Source: Clostridia bacterium
GTDB taxonomy: Bacteria > Bacillota > Clostridia > Oscillospirales > CAG-272
Reading direction: 5' to 3'
DNA length: 22,614 bases
Assembly: GCA_029010655.1 (NCBI GenBank)
Contig: JAQXKW010000137.1
Span: 1-22,614, forward strand
This document shows positions 20,367 to 22,614 of this stretch, piece after piece. The number at the start of each line of letters is the position of its first letter. The stretch's first letter is position 1. Under the pieces are notes generated by a model that had not been told where the DNA came from, searched no databases, and saw nothing but the letters and a program-made list of their open reading frames with translations. The translations under genes were made by a program, and so were the position numbers.

Positions 20367-21659
20367 ATGAAAAACGGTTTTTTGACACTTTGGTTAGGGT
20401 CGGTGTTCCTTATACACTCTGTGCCCAACATTGAATCGCATATTTTCGGATATATCCTATTTGCCGCCGCTCTTTCGGGCATGGCGCGGCTTGAAGATGA
20501 TCTGAAAGAGGCGAAGAAAGGCTTTATTATTTTAGCTGCCATAACGGCGGTAAAGGCTGTTCTGTGGAACATTTTTCCCAGCCTTTCCGATGCAACCGTA
20601 ACAAGACTCCTTTATGAGTTTTCCTTTGCGGTTGCGGAGGCTGTGTTCTTTCTGCCCGCAATGTCGAAGCTGCTTTCGGGACTGGGTTATTTCGTGTCCC
20701 GCCATTCGGGAGCTGAATTAACCGCAGACCCCTTAAAGCTCCGAGGGATTACTTCGGCGTCCTTTATTGTAAGTGCGGCGGCGTCGGTTTTGCCTTTCGT
20801 TCCTACCCTTTCAGGCGACGGAGGCTCCTACGTTTACGGTGCGTCCGAGTCCGTATGGTCGCAGTTTACGGATCTATTCTACGTTTTCGGGACAATAGCC
20901 GCTTATATAGTGTCGTTCATTTGGCTGTTTAAGTTCGATAAAATGATAAGAAAGCTCTTTAGCGACACCGTTCTCATGGACGCACTTTCCGAAAAATACG
21001 AAAAAGAAGTTCTCGCTTTTCCTCAAAGGCTTGCGGCAGAAAGGCTGAAAACCGTTCTTCTGCTGTTCTCTGTCGCCTGCGGATTTACCCTTAATTTATA
21101 TATCGACCATGTAAATATACTTCCAAATTTTATTGCCGCCGTTTTGCTTGCGGCAGGCACGGTGCTTTTGCGGGAGGCGTCTGCGAAACTGCGTGCGGCG
21201 GGGGTAGCAGCGGCGGCGTGCTGGGCGGTTCTTTCCTATGTGGGGCTCAGGCTTCAAAGGGCGTTTGTGGCTGAGGGGTACAGTCCCGAAAGGGCTTTGC
21301 ACGGTATAGGAAAATCCGCCGAAATGTATGCAAAAATCGAGTATTTCTCTTTTGCCGAGGCTCTGTTCTTCGGGGCGGCGGCGGTGATTTTTGCACTTTG
21401 CCTTGCAAAAACCGTCAGGGTTCATATTAATTCCAAGGAAAGATTTGCAGCTTTAAGAGTACCCCTCAGACGTAGCATGATTCCCGTGTATGTTGCCCTG
21501 GCATTTACGGTTATTATGAACCTTTTGCAAACTCCCCTTATGAAGTATTATCCTCCCGTGTGGATGATTAGCGCTTTGATTTCCATGCTGCTGACCGTAG
21601 CCGCATACCGCATGTACGTCAGTATAACGGATAATCTCTGCCACAGAATGTCTCTGTAA
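20367..21659 (+). CDS. Multi-pass membrane protein of unknown function
   Basis: A 430-residue hydrophobic protein with about ten to twelve likely membrane helices (among them 5-22, 26-44, 52-70, 82-103, 126-148, 170-192, 254-270, 320-342, 370-390, 398-418). Charged loops include a cytoplasmic-type stretch KFDKMIRKLF and a long loop around 195-225. No catalytic or transporter motif is recognised, so no function is offered. The start ATG follows GAGGAGA by ten bases; the flanking TAACCG/CGGTTA can pair and put the ribosome binding site in a loop. It is probably co-transcribed with secA and with the glycosyltransferase 40 bases downstream, which could suggest an envelope role. Confidence 0.82.
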   Translation: MKNGFLTLWLGSVFLIHSVPNIESHIFGYILFAAALSGMARLEDDLKEAKKGFIILAAITAVKAVLWNIFPSLSDATVTRLLYEFSFAVAEAVFFLPAMSKLLSGLGYFVSRHSGAELTADPLKLRGITSASFIVSAAASVLPFVPTLSGDGGSYVYGASESVWSQFTDLFYVFGTIAAYIVSFIWLFKFDKMIRKLFSDTVLMDALSEKYEKEVLAFPQRLAAERLKTVLLLFSVACGFTLNLYIDHVNILPNFIAAVLLAAGTVLLREASAKLRAAGVAAAACWAVLSYVGLRLQRAFVAEGYSPERALHGIGKSAEMYAKIEYFSFAEALFFGAAAVIFALCLAKTVRVHINSKERFAALRVPLRRSMIPVYVALAFTVIMNLLQTPLMKYYPPVWMISALISMLLTVAAYRMYVSITDNLCHRMSL

Positions 21660-21699
21660 GGCATGCTTTCAATGTTACGGGAAATTTTCGGAGAAACAG

Positions 21700-22614
21700 A
21701 TGAAAAAAATTGCAATATTCCAAAGCGACCTTCGTGTGGGCGGAATACAGAAGTCTATTATAAATCTTTTGTCAAATCTTGACGGGGACGAATACGACAT
21801 AGACCTTTTCGTGTTCGACGAGGGAGAGTTCTTTACGCAGAATTTCGGGGAAAACGTCCATATTGTGAAACTGCCCCGCGCCCCTATCGTTCTGAAATAC
21901 TGCCCCTATTCCGTGGCGTATGCGCTTTATACCCCGCCTATCGATTTGGAAAAAGAGTACGATGTTGCGGTGGATTTTAACAGCTTCTGGCACGAATGCG
22001 CCATAGGCGCACAGAAGGTGAACGCAAAAAAAAGAATTATGTGGCTCCACAGCGATATTAGCGTAAAACGGCAGGTGGAGTTCAGATACAGAGTAAACTG
22101 GGCGCTTTCCCGTGGGAAATTCCGCCGCTTTGACGAGCTTGCGGCGGTGTCCGCAGGGGTCAGGGATTCGTTTTACCCCTGCGCTCCGAAAAAATATTCA
22201 AATATGAAAATATCCGTTATAGGCAACTATATCGATACGGAAGAAATATATCAAAAATCCCTTGAAAAAACGGATTTTTACCCCTCTGCGGATAAAGTGA
22301 ATTTTATATCCGTGGGCAGACTGAGCTACGAAAAGGGATACGATATTCTGATAGATAATTTCGCAAGGGCGTATAAAAGGAGACAGGATATTCACCTTTA
22401 CCTTGTGGGAGACGGCGACGAGAGAGAAAGGCTTGAAGAGCAGGCGAAACGCTTGGGGGTTGCCGAAAATGTTACCTTTTTAGGTAATAAACCAAATCCG
22501 TTCCCCTATGAGGCGGCGTGCGACGTTTTCGTTCTCACATCCAGATATGAGGGTCAGCCCCTTGTGCTGGAGGAAGCAACCGCAGTGGGACTTCCCGTAA
22601 TAATATCGAAAAAC
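21700..22614 (+). CDS. Glycosyltransferase, GT4-like (partial, runs off the window)
   Basis: 305 residues are present and the frame is still open at the right edge. The N-terminus MKKIAIFQSDLRVGGIQKSI has the GG(I/A)(Q/E)(K/R) loop of GT-B fold glycosyltransferases. RIMWLHSDIS and LAAVSAGVRDSF follow the usual acceptor-domain pattern. The C-terminal nucleotide-sugar domain begins with NFISVGRLSYEKGYDILI, continues with LYLVGDGDERERLEEQA and NVTFLGNKPNPFPY, and has the EX7E motif (Glu284 and Glu292, in EGQPLVLEE). This is the family that builds cell-wall or capsular polysaccharides and glycolipids; donor and acceptor cannot be told. GGAG precedes the ATG. Confidence 0.93.
   Translation, partial: MKKIAIFQSDLRVGGIQKSIINLLSNLDGDEYDIDLFVFDEGEFFTQNFGENVHIVKLPRAPIVLKYCPYSVAYALYTPPIDLEKEYDVAVDFNSFWHECAIGAQKVNAKKRIMWLHSDISVKRQVEFRYRVNWALSRGKFRRFDELAAVSAGVRDSFYPCAPKKYSNMKISVIGNYIDTEEIYQKSLEKTDFYPSADKVNFISVGRLSYEKGYDILIDNFARAYKRRQDIHLYLVGDGDERERLEEQAKRLGVAENVTFLGNKPNPFPYEAACDVFVLTSRYEGQPLVLEEATAVGLPVIISKN

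Overview
The window reads as a chromosomal segment of a member of the Clostridia, probably of the Oscillospiraceae/Ruminococcaceae kind. The evidence is an HPr carrying both the His15 and Ser46 sites, an EF-P with a B. subtilis-type KPGKGAA loop, a CD1247-type protein next to efp, a type I dockerin, a FeoB-associated Cys-rich peptide and AGGAGG-type ribosome binding sites. This placement rests on gene content read by eye, not on a search.

Layout. 1-89 is the 3' end of a 23S rRNA gene, with no 5S gene behind it. 325-2874 is an ECF-type sigma factor fused to about 680 extra residues, ending in a terminator that contains its stop codon. Converging on it is a 55-residue FeoB-associated Cys-rich membrane peptide (2953-3120, minus), too short for ordinary ORF cut-offs, with a clear promoter and an inverted-repeat operator. 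A minus-strand housekeeping block follows: HPr (own promoter and terminator), then uvrC-rsmD-coaD, the last three joined by 4-base ATGA overlaps, and a membrane-anchored protein of unknown function. The plus strand resumes with an SDR that resembles the EF-P 5-aminopentanone reductase, a secreted dockerin-DUF4838 protein, a YqeG-type HAD phosphatase, an M24 (Xaa-Pro) peptidase, efp, a CD1247-type protein and a large surface protein with a CBM9-like domain, a cohesin-like domain and a C-terminal membrane anchor. A repeat-rich gap (16012-16468) leads to a minus-strand DUF3737 beta-helix protein. The end holds secA, an unrecognised multi-pass membrane protein and the start of a GT4-type glycosyltransferase that runs off the window.

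How the genes may work together. (1) The SDR and EF-P plausibly form an enzyme-substrate pair: the reductase would complete the aminopentanol modification of EF-P Lys32. (2) The dockerin protein and the membrane-anchored cohesin-like protein, 3 kb apart and both secreted, could be a docking pair at the cell surface. This is the most interesting untested idea here. (3) uvrC, rsmD and coaD are a typical housekeeping cluster. (4) secA serves export, including that of the surface proteins.

Non-coding structure is rich. It includes several factor-independent terminators, good sigma-A promoters, two copies of a 3'-UTR hairpin element (3301-3348 and 16411-16454), a 25-bp perfect inverted repeat enclosing further palindromes (16110-16261), and a hairpin between the Shine-Dalgarno sequence and the start codon of efp. 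No tRNA, CRISPR array, transposase or phage gene was seen.
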